Source: RGIG7179 sp051893555 (GTDB lineage Bacteria > Bacillota > Clostridia > Peptostreptococcales > Anaerovoracaceae). From it: a stretch of 60,986 nucleotides of DNA. Below, piece by piece: positions 31,418 through 41,709 of this stretch; the stretch's first letter is position 1; every line of letters starts with the position of its first letter. The position numbers and the translations under genes were made by a program. Location of the stretch: assembly GCA_051893555.1 (NCBI GenBank), contig JBJFHL010000022.1:1-60986 (forward strand), in the 5' to 3' direction. Below the pieces are notes generated by a model. It worked only from the letters and a program-made list of their open reading frames with translations. It was not told the DNA's origin and made no database searches.

Positions 31418-31846
31418 CTATTCATCGTCTGGAAGCTCAGTTGTGTACTTACTTAAAAATCCCTTTACTCTCGTCCAGATCCCATGTACAGGCAGGCCGC
31501 AGAGTGCCATGTTCTTCAGAATACTGATAATTTCATAAGCTATGTATAACAAACTAAAGAACTCTGCCAGACCGATGGCGTCAACTCCAAGCTGGCCGCG
31601 CACCGCTTCCGGCACGAATCCGATCAGGTTTACCTTAATCACTGCATCCACCAGCACCAGGAGTGCCAGCGAGATGATCATGCCGATTTTGCGAATTGCG
31701 CCGTCAATGCCGACGCAGCTGTTAAACTTATGGTCCCGGATGGCCCGGATCACCCCAAAGATGGTGTCAAACACCACAGCGATGGCCACCAGCTGCAGCA
31801 GCGGGTTGTGTGCTGCCGTCTCAAAAATATCAAATAAAATATTCAT
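31418..31846 (-). CDS. Phage holin (TcdE/Phage_holin_4 type)
   Basis: A 142-residue membrane protein of the toxin-secretion/phage-lysis holin family. Three hydrophobic segments are visible (LLQLVAIAVVFDTIFGVIRAI, IGMIISLALLVLVDAVIKV, LAEFFSLLYIAYEIISIL), with the family signature FDTIFGVIRAIRDHKFNS between the first two. It opens the membrane so that the amidase encoded just upstream can reach peptidoglycan. It follows the amidase by 15 bases. Confidence 0.9.
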   Translation of the reverse strand: MNILFDIFETAAHNPLLQLVAIAVVFDTIFGVIRAIRDHKFNSCVGIDGAIRKIGMIISLALLVLVDAVIKVNLIGFVPEAVRGQLGVDAIGLAEFFSLLYIAYEIISILKNMALCGLPVHGIWTRVKGFLSKYTTELPDDE

Positions 31847-31861
31847 TCTTCTTTCCTCCTG

Positions 31862-32464
31862 TTATTCATACTTTTTGCAATACCAGATGAGTGATTTTCC
31901 GACCGTATCTGCGATCTGTTTTACCTCTTTGTCGCTATCGAAGTCCTTGCGATCGGTTTTGTTGTCCACGTAACCCATCTCAAACAGCAGCGACGGGCAG
32001 CCGCCCTGCAGTATGATCAGATCCTCCCGTTCGTGGATGGCATGTCCGATTTTCCCGTCGTATGAGTGCCACGGCCGGCCGATGGCCTTCTGGTCGTTCA
32101 GGATCCTCTCGGCCAGTTCCCGGGCATATTTATTCTTGTTGATGTGGCATTCGCATCCTATTCCTTTTCCAGCGTTGAGATGCCAGTCAATGACTACGAC
32201 CCGGTACCGCTTGCGATACTCTGCGATATCCGCCAGATGCTCGCCAAGGTGCATGCCGTCGCCGTCCCGCTCCGGATAGGCTACCTTAAACTTCAGGCTG
32301 CCTCGCTCGTTGATGAGATACTCCCGCAGGTCCCTGCAGGCTGCCAGCGCGATCTCGCTCTCAATAAAAGATCCGGACACTGCGCCCGGATCGCGCCCGC
32401 CTCCGGCCACCATCTGCCGGTGCCCGGACGTGAGGTATAATAATATTGGTTTCTTTTCTGCCAT
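31862..32464 (-). CDS. N-acetylmuramoyl-L-alanine amidase (Amidase_3 endolysin)
   Basis: A 200-residue phage endolysin with a single Amidase_3 domain and no cell-wall-binding domain or signal peptide. Zinc ligands H15 (SGHR), E35 and H95 (DWHLNAG) and the catalytic E162 (LLFEMGYVDN) are in place. It cuts the bond between MurNAc and the stem peptide L-Ala once the holin has opened the membrane. The ATG follows AAGGAGAAAGC. A terminator-like hairpin lies between it and the giant protein gene, so part of its transcription may come by read-through. Confidence 0.93.
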   Translation of the reverse strand: MAEKKPILLYLTSGHRQMVAGGGRDPGAVSGSFIESEIALAACRDLREYLINERGSLKFKVAYPERDGDGMHLGEHLADIAEYRKRYRVVVIDWHLNAGKGIGCECHINKNKYARELAERILNDQKAIGRPWHSYDGKIGHAIHEREDLIILQGGCPSLLFEMGYVDNKTDRKDFDSDKEVKQIADTVGKSLIWYCKKYE

Positions 32465-32481
32465 GCTTTCTCCTTTCCAAT

Positions 32482-32509
32482 AAAATAGAGGCTTTCAAGC
32501 CTCTATTTT
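32482..32509 (-). terminator. Terminator-like hairpin after the giant protein gene
   Basis: AAAATAGAGGCTT and AAGCCTCTATTTT form a near-perfect stem; on the minus strand it continues TTTTATT. Confidence 0.75.
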
Positions 32510-32551
32510 CTCTTCCGATATATTTTTTCGAGGTTTTCTCTTTATCACCTC

Positions 32552-35500
32552 CTATCTATACGGATTATTCTTATCCTTGCAGCCAGTTAAAGCCTTAAAC
32601 ATCGCATATTTTTCCTGCCTGCTCATTGCTGTTCTGCTGTCAAGGTATGCTTTTGCCTCTTCCATGCTGACTCCGCTGTTTCCATTGGTGTTTGCCATAT
32701 CCCATGCCATCCGGTATTCCTGTACTCCGAATCCTGCGTCGTGCAAAGCACTTGCCTTTTCTGCAGTTTCGTCGGATATTCCCAGCGCTGCCAGAACGTC
32801 CTTCGTATAGCTTTCTTCCATGAGTGCAACCGCTTTTTCAATGCCCCTGCTGTAATCCTTCTGCGCTTCATAGGCGCTCATTGCCTTTTCCTGGGACATT
32901 CCTGTGCCTGTCAATGCATTGATTGTCTCTTTCTGACTATCTGACATCTTCGAGTAGTTGTACTTCAGCTGGTTCCCGTAGTCGCGTGCATCGTCTGGCC
33001 AGAGTGCCTTTCCAACTGCATTCTTCTGCTCTGGCGTCAGACTGGATGCCAGCAGCTCGTTTACCTGCTGCGTCTTCTTTTTACTTTTCAAAATCGTCCG
33101 TATCAGTTTTTCTGCTTCGGTCGGTTTCAATCCGGATGCCGTCAGCGCTTTGTATGCGTTCGTCGGCTTTGCCGAAAGACTCTTAAACCCACTCTCAACA
33201 TAATCACCGGAATTTCCCACGGAGTACTGGCCGAATAACGCACTCAATCCGATGGATAACGGATCATTATCCACAGCAAAACGCAGTGTCTGGTTTCCGT
33301 CGCTATCCATTCCAAAGCTTCCGCCCTGCACTGCGTTCCTAGCCGTCTCTCCGATTTTCTTCAGCTGCCCTCCGCCAAACGGCGGCAGAATATACGTTAC
33401 CGGTTTTTCTGCTTCCTTGATCAGATTGTAATAGTCCTTTTTGGTCCCGTCTCCGTTAATGATGTTTCCAAATGCCGTACCAACGGTAGTCACATCCGGC
33501 AGTGCGCTTTGAATCGGTACACGACCTCCGCCAAGAACTCCTCCGACGAACGGAATATTCTCTGCCACATTTTTACCAAGTCCCGCTAAGGCTGCACCGC
33601 CTTTCTTCCGGTCTACCTCTTCCAAGGAGAATCCTTCTCCTTTTGCGACATCCACCAGTGCATCGATGAAGTTTGGAAGCTTTTTTCCTGTCGTATCTCC
33701 GACGTAGTCATTCACCCAGCTGATTGGATCCAGTGCCGGGCGCCGTCCCACCAGCCACTCAAAAATATCGTCAAACAGGTACGCTCCAATTGCGAATTTT
33801 GCAAAGCTCATCGCAATCTTCATCACGTTCTCTTCCGTCCGAGGAATGTCTTTGAATAAGTGTGACCATTGATTATTCACTTCCACCTGGTACATCGTCA
33901 GAATTTTGCTGACCGGATTTTTCGCATTAAACACCGTAGGAAGTGCACCTTTTGATCTGTCAGCAATTACACTTGCCGCAAAATCGTCCGCCAGATTCAT
34001 TGCCTCGTTTATGCTTTTCCCGTTTTCGATTTCTTCGATGTATCTTGCTCTTACAAGAGATTCCGATACGAACTCATCGATCCACTGCATCGGTTTCGTT
34101 GCAATGTCCTGCCATACCTCCCTCGTGCTTTTCCAGAGAACATCGCTTCCTTTCCGGTTTGTGATAAATGTAGACATATCCGTAAATCCGTCGTTTCTGA
34201 ACATATTTTGCACTGTCTGCGCCATGCCGCGGATGATGTTGCTGTTCTTTACTTCGGATCCCTGCACCAGCGGTATAAAGTTTGTCAGCCAAGATCCCGG
34301 GTTGATTGCGACCATATTCGCCGCCACGCGATTCTCGATTGCTTTCGAAGTGTTATACAGTCCTCTTCCAAGATTGTGTTCGAAGACTCTGTCGATCTGT
34401 GCTTTCTTTCCTGCGAGAGTGTCTGTATAGTTTCGGATCCACGTTGCAAGGCTTCCGAGCTGTGAATCTCCGTTTCGATATATTGTCTCAAGCCGGGCTT
34501 CCTTATCCATTTCAGACAGATCCGGTGCATTTCTCACCTCTTCAATCTGTTTTTTCATGCCCTCGCTGCCGTGCTTATACCGAATGGCGTTCTCCAGTGC
34601 ACGCAGCTTCTGGATATCCTCGGTATGGAAAATTACATCTGAGATTCCTTCCAGGTAGATATCGAATCCTTTGATTGCGTCGTACTCCGTTACTTCGCTG
34701 GTACGAGACAGTGCGTTTCGAAACCACTTTTTCCCCGGTCGGAAGGTATGCGTCAGGCCCGAAATGTCTGCCGGAAGCTCGTCCCTTTGAATATTAAATC
34801 CAAGTGCACTTGCCGCCTTTGCCAGTACGCTGTCCGGTTTGTCTTCGGTGAAATGTGGGAAGTAATCCTTTCGGTATTCGATTGGTTCATAGCCAAACCT
34901 CACCAGTTCTGTGTTCGCTGCATCGATCAGCTGATTGTATATGTTTCGCATTACCGTCGCAGTGCTGCTTATTTTCTCCACATCTGCTCCGAGCTTCTCA
35001 AGCATCCAATCGTCAATTCGTTTCTCGCCGTAAAGCTGCAGCAGTGTACTTTCGCTTACCTTCACCCGCTTTCCTTTGCTTCTTGCCTCTCGAATTTGTT
35101 CTGTAAGTCCTGGCGCCCGGATCGTAAAATCTGTGATGTCGAATTCGTCCTTTGTGGAAATCCCATTTTTCTTCACGGTGTTCCGGAGTTCTTTCTTCAT
35201 TTTTGTAGCCAGTGCTTCATGGTCATGGACCGGCCGGAAGTAGGTTTCGTTCAGTTCCTTCCCCTTTTCTTTCCCGGCAACATCCACCATGTTTCGTTCT
35301 GCAGTTTCTCTTCCGTATGCAATGCCTCGTTTGTCTTTCCAGTTCTCGCTGCCTTCCAGAATTGCTTCTGCGGTATCCATGTCCGATTTTCTTTGCTCCT
35401 GGCCAATTGATTTCAGTGCTTTTTCTGCTGCCCGAAGTGGTTTTTCTGCTTCATAGACCGTAAGAATGGCTTCCGCATTCGGTTCCAATGCGCGCACCAT

Positions 35501-38500
35501 TTTTTCGGTCGCTCTTCCCTGATGCAGTTTTTCAATCCATTCCTTATCGCTTTCCGCAAGCAGAACTTTTCCTTTTATCTTCTCTACTTCCCGGCGCATC
35601 ATTTTGATGTCTCCGATCCGCTGTTTCGCATCTTCTACTGAGATTTCTTCTTTATTCTGAAGATATTTCTTTACGATATTTACCTGCTTTTCCAGCTCAT
35701 TCAATGCAGTATCGAAAGATTTTCTGGCAGAGTCATATGTTTCTTCCCAGGCCGCTCCGGACAGGTCTGAAAGCTTCGTTTCCGTCTTCTTTATGCTCTT
35801 TCCGACTTCGCTGATTCGCTCCAGCATTTCTGCCGGCGTGTTCAGCTCTGGAAACAGTTCTGGATACTCCGTTCTGAGCTCATCATAAAAAACATCAATT
35901 TCAGCCCCGGAATCGTTTGACAGGCGCACCGTGTTCAGGTTATGCGTTCTGAATGCATTGAAATCCGTCACATTTCTTCTGATGTCCTCTGTCACATGCA
36001 GCTTGGTATTTCTGATTGTCTGCTTCAGATTCGCATACTGCCTGTAAAACTGCTCATCCACCAGTACGCCTTCTGCGAACATTTCATCAAAAAGCCTGTC
36101 TCTGTCCGCTGTGGTCAGTGTGCCTTCTTCCAGCTTCTTTACCGTATCCTCCGTCATGGACTGGATCCTCTTGCTGTCGCTGAACTTGTTCACACCCAGA
36201 GATTCCTTCACGGTCTCAACGAAGTCTCGATTCGCTCTTTTCTGGTAGCTTTCTGCTCTCTTTTGGCCTTTCACTATCGGCTTTTCCGCGGCTACTTCTG
36301 CAAATCCTTCATCCAGCGGAGAAATCGGTGTCTTTCTCCCTATCCTGGTGTCCAGGTATTTGTTTCCCTCTTCACCGTATAGGCGGTTCGACGCCCTCCG
36401 CAGCCGCTCGGTATATCCCGTGCCAACGAGCTTATTCCCTGCAGAATAACTCTGATTCGTGAGATATTCTGATACATCCAGTACTGCATTTCTGTTTTTC
36501 AGTGGTATGCGGAAGTGCGCCTCATTGTCAAAGATATCATCGAGCTGCAGTATTTCCGCAGGAACCTTCAGCTCGACCACGGTATCTCCATAGCCGTCAT
36601 TGTACCCTGATTTTTGGGTAGAAAAAAAGATGCCATCTTCTTTTCCTGACATCTTTCCGCTTTCCCGTATTTTCTTTGCATTTTCTGCACTAGTTCTGTG
36701 ATATATGGTTACATACCCGTTTGTATCGACTTCTCCTCCTACGCTTTTCACCATATCAATTGTGTCCTGCGCATCCAGAAGCTGATCACCGGATACTCTT
36801 TCCTCAAGTGGAACTTCCCGACCAATAGAAAAAGCAGACTCATCGCCTGCTACATTATCGGCCCGTATATTTCGTTGCGCACCGCCCATTGAAGCAATAT
36901 TCCGTCTGCTTTGTGACGAATTTTCTGCGTTGCTCTTCGCTCTGCTGCGAATATCTTCAAGGCTACGTCGTCTGGAAGCGGTCTCAAAAACACCCGCACC
37001 CATAGTTTCTCTGCTTTGAACGCTATTACTATAATCTTTATGTGTAATGGCGCCTTTTTCAAAATCTGGGTAAGTATTTCTTCTTCCCAAGGCATCTCGT
37101 GACAACCTTTCCGCTGCGTTTTCAGCTTCTCTTTCTCCTAACAAGGATTCATAGGCTTTATATTTCAACTCTTCAATGTTATCAACATTATATTCTTTCA
37201 TCAAAAAGTTGTCAATATATTCTGTCGCTTCGTTTGTGCCATTGAAGAAGTCTCTCTTACAAGCATCAAGATATTCCATGTATTCTTTTTTATACTCTCC
37301 ATCATGGTACTTGTCGAGTTGTTCTACCGCTTTTCTTCTTAATGCTTTTATTCCGGTATCTAAATTTCCTCCTTCCTCAAAATCTTCCATCTGTTGTATT
37401 GCGTGCTGTATTTCGTGAACAATGGTTTTATTCCTTTTGTCTTTCAGATACTCGTTGTTTTGCAGTCCTTTTCTTATTTCAAGTGTGCCTGTTGAAGGTT
37501 TGTACCTTCCAAGCTCATTTGGTTCAAGGTCACGTAATCTATATGGCATTCTTCGTAGCTGCGGATAATTATCGAACAGCTCATCATGCTGTATCACATC
37601 CTCAAGGAACGCCATGTCATTTTCGAGGTTTCTGTTCAGTCTCCCATATTCGTTTCCCCAAACTTTTTCCAGTTCTCCAAGTTCTTTAACCTCGCTTTCT
37701 GAAATACTGCCATCCCAAAACTTTTCGTACAGATTTTGAAGTCTGACATATTCCGGATGATTTGCACTGAAGGCAGCGTCACCATTAGGGAAAACCTCCA
37801 TCTTACTGTCATCAATCTCGAATCTCCACTTTCCGTCAAGTCCAAATCTCCAGCCAGTCTTTTCCCATACTTCCTGTGGTGTCTTCCCAGATTTCAGCAT
37901 GGTCTCCGCAGTCTGCCTCGATGCTTCATTCGCATTCAGCGCATTCACTCCGGCAAACAGATACTGGGTTTTCCCGTTTTGCGTATTGCCTACGGTTCTC
38001 AGTGCCTTTTCGTACTTTCTCTGTGCGTCGATGAGGAACTTCGTTTCGTCACTGGCGCCGATCTTACGGATGGTATCCACAATCCAGTCGTAGATCTGGC
38101 GGAATATGTTCGGGTTTTCCCTTGCCAGGCGCTCGATTGATTTTTCGGAGTTGAACAGGTACTCTTCTGCGAATTTTGCCGTGAACTCTCTACTCGCCTC
38201 ATCATACGACAGTTCTTTCCCAATGGCTGCATAGTCATCCATGATTTCCTGCATTGCAGCTTGTACGTCGTATCCGGCAGACCGCATGCTAAGCTGAATG
38301 AAGTTTGACAGTTCCTGATAGTTACCACTGGATTCGATGTGGTGCGTCAGCTCATGCTTCAGGACGGTGTACGCCGGGTTCTTTGCGGTATTTGAGATCC
38401 TAATCACTCCGTTTTCGTACATGCCGTCGATTCCTTCCGGGAGATCTGCGTACATTACCTTCGCTCCGCTCCGCTTTTCAACTGCAGCAATCACTTTTTC

Positions 38501-39667
38501 CTGTGCCTGCGTGCTTAGCCGCATTCCTTTGAGTTCTTTCCCGGATGCGGCGTTCTGCACGGTATCCTCCGGCATCTTTACCTCTGCCTGCGGCTCGCCT
38601 TCTGTTTTCGCATACGGGATTTCTGTTGCCTTCTTTAGTCCGGCAAAGGCCGCTCTCTGGCCACCGCCCATGATTGCACCGATTCCTGCACCGTATGCGC
38701 CCTGAATTGCCTGTGCCGTCGGATTGATTACGGCGTCCTCGTTCTGGTCTGCCGAGAACCACTTTGCCGTATTGCTTCCCAGTGCTTTATTCACCAGGTT
38801 TTCTGCGGAGTACTGCTTCATTTCTTCCAGGCCTTCTTCTCCGGCCGTCTTTATGAGAGATTTCAGCACACCCTGGTTCGGATTGAACTTTTCAATACCG
38901 CCACCGATTTCAATGGCGGATCCTATCAGTGCGTTTGCCATCGCGCTTGCCGTCGCACGTGCTTCGGAGGCGCCCTGCTCTTTTTCTTTTTCGTATGTCG
39001 GACCTGCTGTCTGTAGAAAGCTTGTCCAGAACGCTGGATTCTTTGCAGCCTGCTGTGCCGATGCCTGCAGTGCTTTTGCGCCGGTCTGGGCGCCGATGGA
39101 CGCTCCTTGCGCGCCAAGAGAGGTGCCGCCAGACATCATGGCAAGTGCAGCGTTCGGCAGCGCCTGCACGGTTCCTTGGATGAGCTGACCAGCAATCTCT
39201 TTTCCTTTGGTTGTCTGCATATCCTGCAGTTTCTTTTCCTGCTCATCGCCTACGTTTTTATAGTAATCGATTCCTTTCTGGACAAAGTCCGGCGTCAGGA
39301 AGTCCGGCAGCAGAAAATCGGCCGTCTGCGCCAGAGTTTTGTTAAATCCGGTCAGCCCAGTATACGCAGCCTGTCCGGCAAACTGCGCAATCGATTTTGC
39401 ATCGCTTTGTGCATACGGTATCGGAAGCTGCGGCTTCTGTATGCCTTTTTTCTCTGCCATCGTTTCCCCGTAACGAAGTGAAGAACCACCGGTACGGTTC
39501 TTCCCTCCGGTGGCCTTCTTTGCATACGGTATCGGCTGTGGTTTTTCGGTTTCTGCTTTCGCGGTCCTTTTCTGGGCTGTTTCCTTTCGTGCGGCTTCCA
39601 GCTTTCTGTTTTCCTCATCGATTCCTTTTTGTATTCTTTTTTCGATATCGTCAAAGCCTGATGCCAT
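32552..39667 (-). CDS. Giant polyvalent virion protein (2371 aa)
   Basis: A 2371-residue protein, the longest in the window, most like the multi-domain polyvalent proteins that phages package and inject. Visible parts: N-terminal charged region with IPYA motifs at 46, 83 and 350; Ala/Gly-rich hydrophobic stretch about 150-350; a metallopeptidase-like HELTHH (438-443); a second HEIQHAI (751-757); an ADP-ribosyltransferase-like segment VTIYHRTSAENAKKIRESG (Y989-T992 onward) with GIFFST; long coiled coils about 1250-1500; and a C-terminal half with INPGSWLTNFIPLVQ and hydrophobic stretches. It follows a Q-rich protein and precedes lysis genes, so a DNA-ejection or host-takeover role is inferred. 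Activity of any domain is unproven. Confidence 0.75.
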   Translation of the reverse strand: MASGFDDIEKRIQKGIDEENRKLEAARKETAQKRTAKAETEKPQPIPYAKKATGGKNRTGGSSLRYGETMAEKKGIQKPQLPIPYAQSDAKSIAQFAGQAAYTGLTGFNKTLAQTADFLLPDFLTPDFVQKGIDYYKNVGDEQEKKLQDMQTTKGKEIAGQLIQGTVQALPNAALAMMSGGTSLGAQGASIGAQTGAKALQASAQQAAKNPAFWTSFLQTAGPTYEKEKEQGASEARATASAMANALIGSAIEIGGGIEKFNPNQGVLKSLIKTAGEEGLEEMKQYSAENLVNKALGSNTAKWFSADQNEDAVINPTAQAIQGAYGAGIGAIMGGGQRAAFAGLKKATEIPYAKTEGEPQAEVKMPEDTVQNAASGKELKGMRLSTQAQEKVIAAVEKRSGAKVMYADLPEGIDGMYENGVIRISNTAKNPAYTVLKHELTHHIESSGNYQELSNFIQLSMRSAGYDVQAAMQEIMDDYAAIGKELSYDEASREFTAKFAEEYLFNSEKSIERLARENPNIFRQIYDWIVDTIRKIGASDETKFLIDAQRKYEKALRTVGNTQNGKTQYLFAGVNALNANEASRQTAETMLKSGKTPQEVWEKTGWRFGLDGKWRFEIDDSKMEVFPNGDAAFSANHPEYVRLQNLYEKFWDGSISESEVKELGELEKVWGNEYGRLNRNLENDMAFLEDVIQHDELFDNYPQLRRMPYRLRDLEPNELGRYKPSTGTLEIRKGLQNNEYLKDKRNKTIVHEIQHAIQQMEDFEEGGNLDTGIKALRRKAVEQLDKYHDGEYKKEYMEYLDACKRDFFNGTNEATEYIDNFLMKEYNVDNIEELKYKAYESLLGEREAENAAERLSRDALGRRNTYPDFEKGAITHKDYSNSVQSRETMGAGVFETASRRRSLEDIRSRAKSNAENSSQSRRNIASMGGAQRNIRADNVAGDESAFSIGREVPLEERVSGDQLLDAQDTIDMVKSVGGEVDTNGYVTIYHRTSAENAKKIRESGKMSGKEDGIFFSTQKSGYNDGYGDTVVELKVPAEILQLDDIFDNEAHFRIPLKNRNAVLDVSEYLTNQSYSAGNKLVGTGYTERLRRASNRLYGEEGNKYLDTRIGRKTPISPLDEGFAEVAAEKPIVKGQKRAESYQKRANRDFVETVKESLGVNKFSDSKRIQSMTEDTVKKLEEGTLTTADRDRLFDEMFAEGVLVDEQFYRQYANLKQTIRNTKLHVTEDIRRNVTDFNAFRTHNLNTVRLSNDSGAEIDVFYDELRTEYPELFPELNTPAEMLERISEVGKSIKKTETKLSDLSGAAWEETYDSARKSFDTALNELEKQVNIVKKYLQNKEEISVEDAKQRIGDIKMMRREVEKIKGKVLLAESDKEWIEKLHQGRATEKMVRALEPNAEAILTVYEAEKPLRAAEKALKSIGQEQRKSDMDTAEAILEGSENWKDKRGIAYGRETAERNMVDVAGKEKGKELNETYFRPVHDHEALATKMKKELRNTVKKNGISTKDEFDITDFTIRAPGLTEQIREARSKGKRVKVSESTLLQLYGEKRIDDWMLEKLGADVEKISSTATVMRNIYNQLIDAANTELVRFGYEPIEYRKDYFPHFTEDKPDSVLAKAASALGFNIQRDELPADISGLTHTFRPGKKWFRNALSRTSEVTEYDAIKGFDIYLEGISDVIFHTEDIQKLRALENAIRYKHGSEGMKKQIEEVRNAPDLSEMDKEARLETIYRNGDSQLGSLATWIRNYTDTLAGKKAQIDRVFEHNLGRGLYNTSKAIENRVAANMVAINPGSWLTNFIPLVQGSEVKNSNIIRGMAQTVQNMFRNDGFTDMSTFITNRKGSDVLWKSTREVWQDIATKPMQWIDEFVSESLVRARYIEEIENGKSINEAMNLADDFAASVIADRSKGALPTVFNAKNPVSKILTMYQVEVNNQWSHLFKDIPRTEENVMKIAMSFAKFAIGAYLFDDIFEWLVGRRPALDPISWVNDYVGDTTGKKLPNFIDALVDVAKGEGFSLEEVDRKKGGAALAGLGKNVAENIPFVGGVLGGGRVPIQSALPDVTTVGTAFGNIINGDGTKKDYYNLIKEAEKPVTYILPPFGGGQLKKIGETARNAVQGGSFGMDSDGNQTLRFAVDNDPLSIGLSALFGQYSVGNSGDYVESGFKSLSAKPTNAYKALTASGLKPTEAEKLIRTILKSKKKTQQVNELLASSLTPEQKNAVGKALWPDDARDYGNQLKYNYSKMSDSQKETINALTGTGMSQEKAMSAYEAQKDYSRGIEKAVALMEESYTKDVLAALGISDETAEKASALHDAGFGVQEYRMAWDMANTNGNSGVSMEEAKAYLDSRTAMSRQEKYAMFKALTGCKDKNNPYR

Positions 39668-39677
39668 TTTCTCCTCC

Positions 39678-41111
39678 TTAATATCCGAACTGTGTCAGGA
39701 TGTAATCTGCGTCTTGGTTGGTAATCGTACCGTTTGACAGTGCGTTCTTCACTGCATTCAGAACAGCATTTCCTTTCGCCTCCGCCGTAATTCCTGCAGG
39801 GAACCTAGAAGAAATTTGGGTGATCAATCCTGTCGCTGCAGTAGTCGGTTTATATGTAGTTGTCGTCGTAGTCTTTCCGGGCGCCTGCGTAGTGGATGTA
39901 CTATATGTGCTTCCATTGGCTCCAGATGCCTGCTGTCCACCAAATGTTGAATTGATGTACTGGCGGAGATATGCAATCTTCTGCTTATTGTATCCGTACG
40001 GATCATCCATTGCCTGCAGATTCTTGATCCACTGCTCATATGTAGCCTTTTTGTTGTACTTTCCTTCGAACGTATTCAGAAATGTGTTGAAGTCGTTTTC
40101 CGCTTTTTCCTTGCTGGCTGCAGTCTGTGCATCCTTCTGTGACTGTGCGAGCTGATTTTTATACTGCTGCTGTTCGAACTGCTGCTGTGCAAGCTGCAGC
40201 TGATACTGGCGATCTGCGTTCGCCTGTGCCTGCTTATCCTGTGAGATCTGGTAATTCATCTGCGCCTGGTTGTTCAGCATGTTGATATAGTTATCATAAT
40301 AGCTGTTTGCGATATCTGCCAGATCTGAATTACCGCTTACCTGCGCCTGCGCCGCGAGCTTGTCCAGCTCCAGAAGCGCCTGATCACGTTCCGACATTGC
40401 CTGCTGCCGGTTATTCGCGTAAGTGTTCTGCAATCCCTGCATTGTGCTCTCAGACATCCCGCCGGTAAATCCGGATGCCGCAAGGTAGTCTCCCATCTGG
40501 TTACCCTGCAGTACCTGGTTGATGTAATTCTCGCGCTGCGCCTTCTGGTAAGCATCCTCGATGTTTCCCTTATTGGAATAGATATTATCAATTGCAGCCT
40601 GTGTATTCTGTTTTGCAGCCGCCTGCTGCTGCGCAAACTGTTCCTGCTGCATGGCCAGCATGTTATCGTAATAAGCCTGCATGTCCTGATACGGCGCAAG
40701 CGCTGCTTCGATTTGCTGCTGAATCAGAAGATTTTGTGCATTCTGATTTGCCTGGGCAATTGCATTGAGTGTTGCATTTCCAAACGTCGCTCCTTTATAT
40801 GCACCGCCATTTGCTGAATTTGGCCCAAGCAGATCCTGCTTTGCCTGAACCAGCGCATTCTGCATATTGTTATCATACTTTCCTGAATAGCTTCCCATAT
40901 ATCCGTTGTTAACAAGGAAGTTTCCAACCTGATCTACTGCATATCCGCTGTCCCCAATTTTGTACAGCGTTCCACCAGAACTTCCTCCCGAAGATCCAGA
41001 TGGCGATACAATGGTTACCGGTTTCGTCGATGTCGCCTGTGCCGGTGATTTTCTGTTCACAATGTCTGCAAAATTCTTAATTGCAGACCCAAGTCCAATT
41101 CCCGATGCCAT
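39678..41111 (-). CDS. Glutamine-rich internal virion/ejection-type protein
   Basis: A 477-residue protein with a flexible Ser/Gly N-terminal region, a short segment YKIGDSGYAVDQVGNFLVNNGYMG that resembles a peptidoglycan-binding repeat, then a long Gln/Ala-rich helical region (about 120-350, for example QQQFEQQQYKNQLAQSQKDA), and a Thr-rich linker before a compact C-terminal domain. Its position next to the giant protein, and its composition, fit the inner-core or ejection proteins of short-tailed phages. No family is confidently recognised. Confidence 0.6.
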   Translation of the reverse strand: MASGIGLGSAIKNFADIVNRKSPAQATSTKPVTIVSPSGSSGGSSGGTLYKIGDSGYAVDQVGNFLVNNGYMGSYSGKYDNNMQNALVQAKQDLLGPNSANGGAYKGATFGNATLNAIAQANQNAQNLLIQQQIEAALAPYQDMQAYYDNMLAMQQEQFAQQQAAAKQNTQAAIDNIYSNKGNIEDAYQKAQRENYINQVLQGNQMGDYLAASGFTGGMSESTMQGLQNTYANNRQQAMSERDQALLELDKLAAQAQVSGNSDLADIANSYYDNYINMLNNQAQMNYQISQDKQAQANADRQYQLQLAQQQFEQQQYKNQLAQSQKDAQTAASKEKAENDFNTFLNTFEGKYNKKATYEQWIKNLQAMDDPYGYNKQKIAYLRQYINSTFGGQQASGANGSTYSTSTTQAPGKTTTTTTYKPTTAATGLITQISSRFPAGITAEAKGNAVLNAVKNALSNGTITNQDADYILTQFGY

Positions 41112-41114
41112 ATT

Positions 41115-41540
41115 CTATCCCTCCTTGATTTCGAAATATTGCCCAACCAGCTGCGACGGGAGATAATACAGCGTGATCTTCTCACCATCTGCCATTCCCT
41201 GACGGTTCATCAGATAAAGCGTTCCATCTTCGATGTAGTACAGTCCTTTGGTATATTCCATTCCAGCAACCGCCGGAATCGGGTCTGCAAGCGACCCGGC
41301 ATGAGTTACATCAATCACCGTCCATAGTGCTGGTGTTGCGTCCGGTGTCCAGTCTGCCTGCGTGGTATGGGCCTGTCCGACCTTGTACAGTCTATCTCCG
41401 TACTGGTACCGCTGTCCAGCTTCTACAGCAATTCCTGCAGCCCATACCGGGTACATGGCCTTGAATTTCAGTGCCTTTGTGTCTGTGATGGTTTGTCTTG
41501 CTTCGATCAGTAATTCAATCAGTTCTGCTTTAGTAGCCAT
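41115..41540 (-). CDS. Tail protein with a carbohydrate-binding-like module
   Basis: A 141-residue protein. The centre (YPVWAAGIAVEAGQRYQYGDRLYKVGQAHTTQADWTPDATPALWTVI) resembles a small CBM5/12-type chitin- or glycan-binding module, often found in clostridial phage tail proteins. It may help the virion bind cell-wall sugars. Its ATG overlaps the stop of the 58-residue gene upstream by 11 bases. Confidence 0.7.
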   Translation of the reverse strand: MATKAELIELLIEARQTITDTKALKFKAMYPVWAAGIAVEAGQRYQYGDRLYKVGQAHTTQADWTPDATPALWTVIDVTHAGSLADPIPAVAGMEYTKGLYYIEDGTLYLMNRQGMADGEKITLYYLPSQLVGQYFEIKEG

Positions 41541-41706
41541 ACTCAGATACCTCCTGTAATAATGTGTCTACTTCTGATGTTTCCTTTCCGTTGATGATTG
41601 CATCAGCCTGTTCCTGCGTGATGATTCCCTTTCTCACAGCCATCTGCACCATGGCAGCAGACCAAAATCCATTTACATAATTATACTTAATCTTTTCGTA
41701 AGTCAT
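41530..41706 (-). CDS. XkdX-like small phage protein
   Basis: A 58-residue protein read on the minus strand from the ATG at 41706: KYNYVNGFWSAAMVQMAVRKG, then ITQEQADAII, a close match in pattern to XkdX-family proteins, which are short tail-region proteins of unknown function (YxxGxWtxxxvxxaV.kGxITxeqyxeIt). Its stop lies inside the next gene, which starts at 41540. Confidence 0.78.
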   Translation of the reverse strand: MTYEKIKYNYVNGFWSAAMVQMAVRKGIITQEQADAIINGKETSEVDTLLQEVSEYGY

Positions 41707-41709
41707 GAT

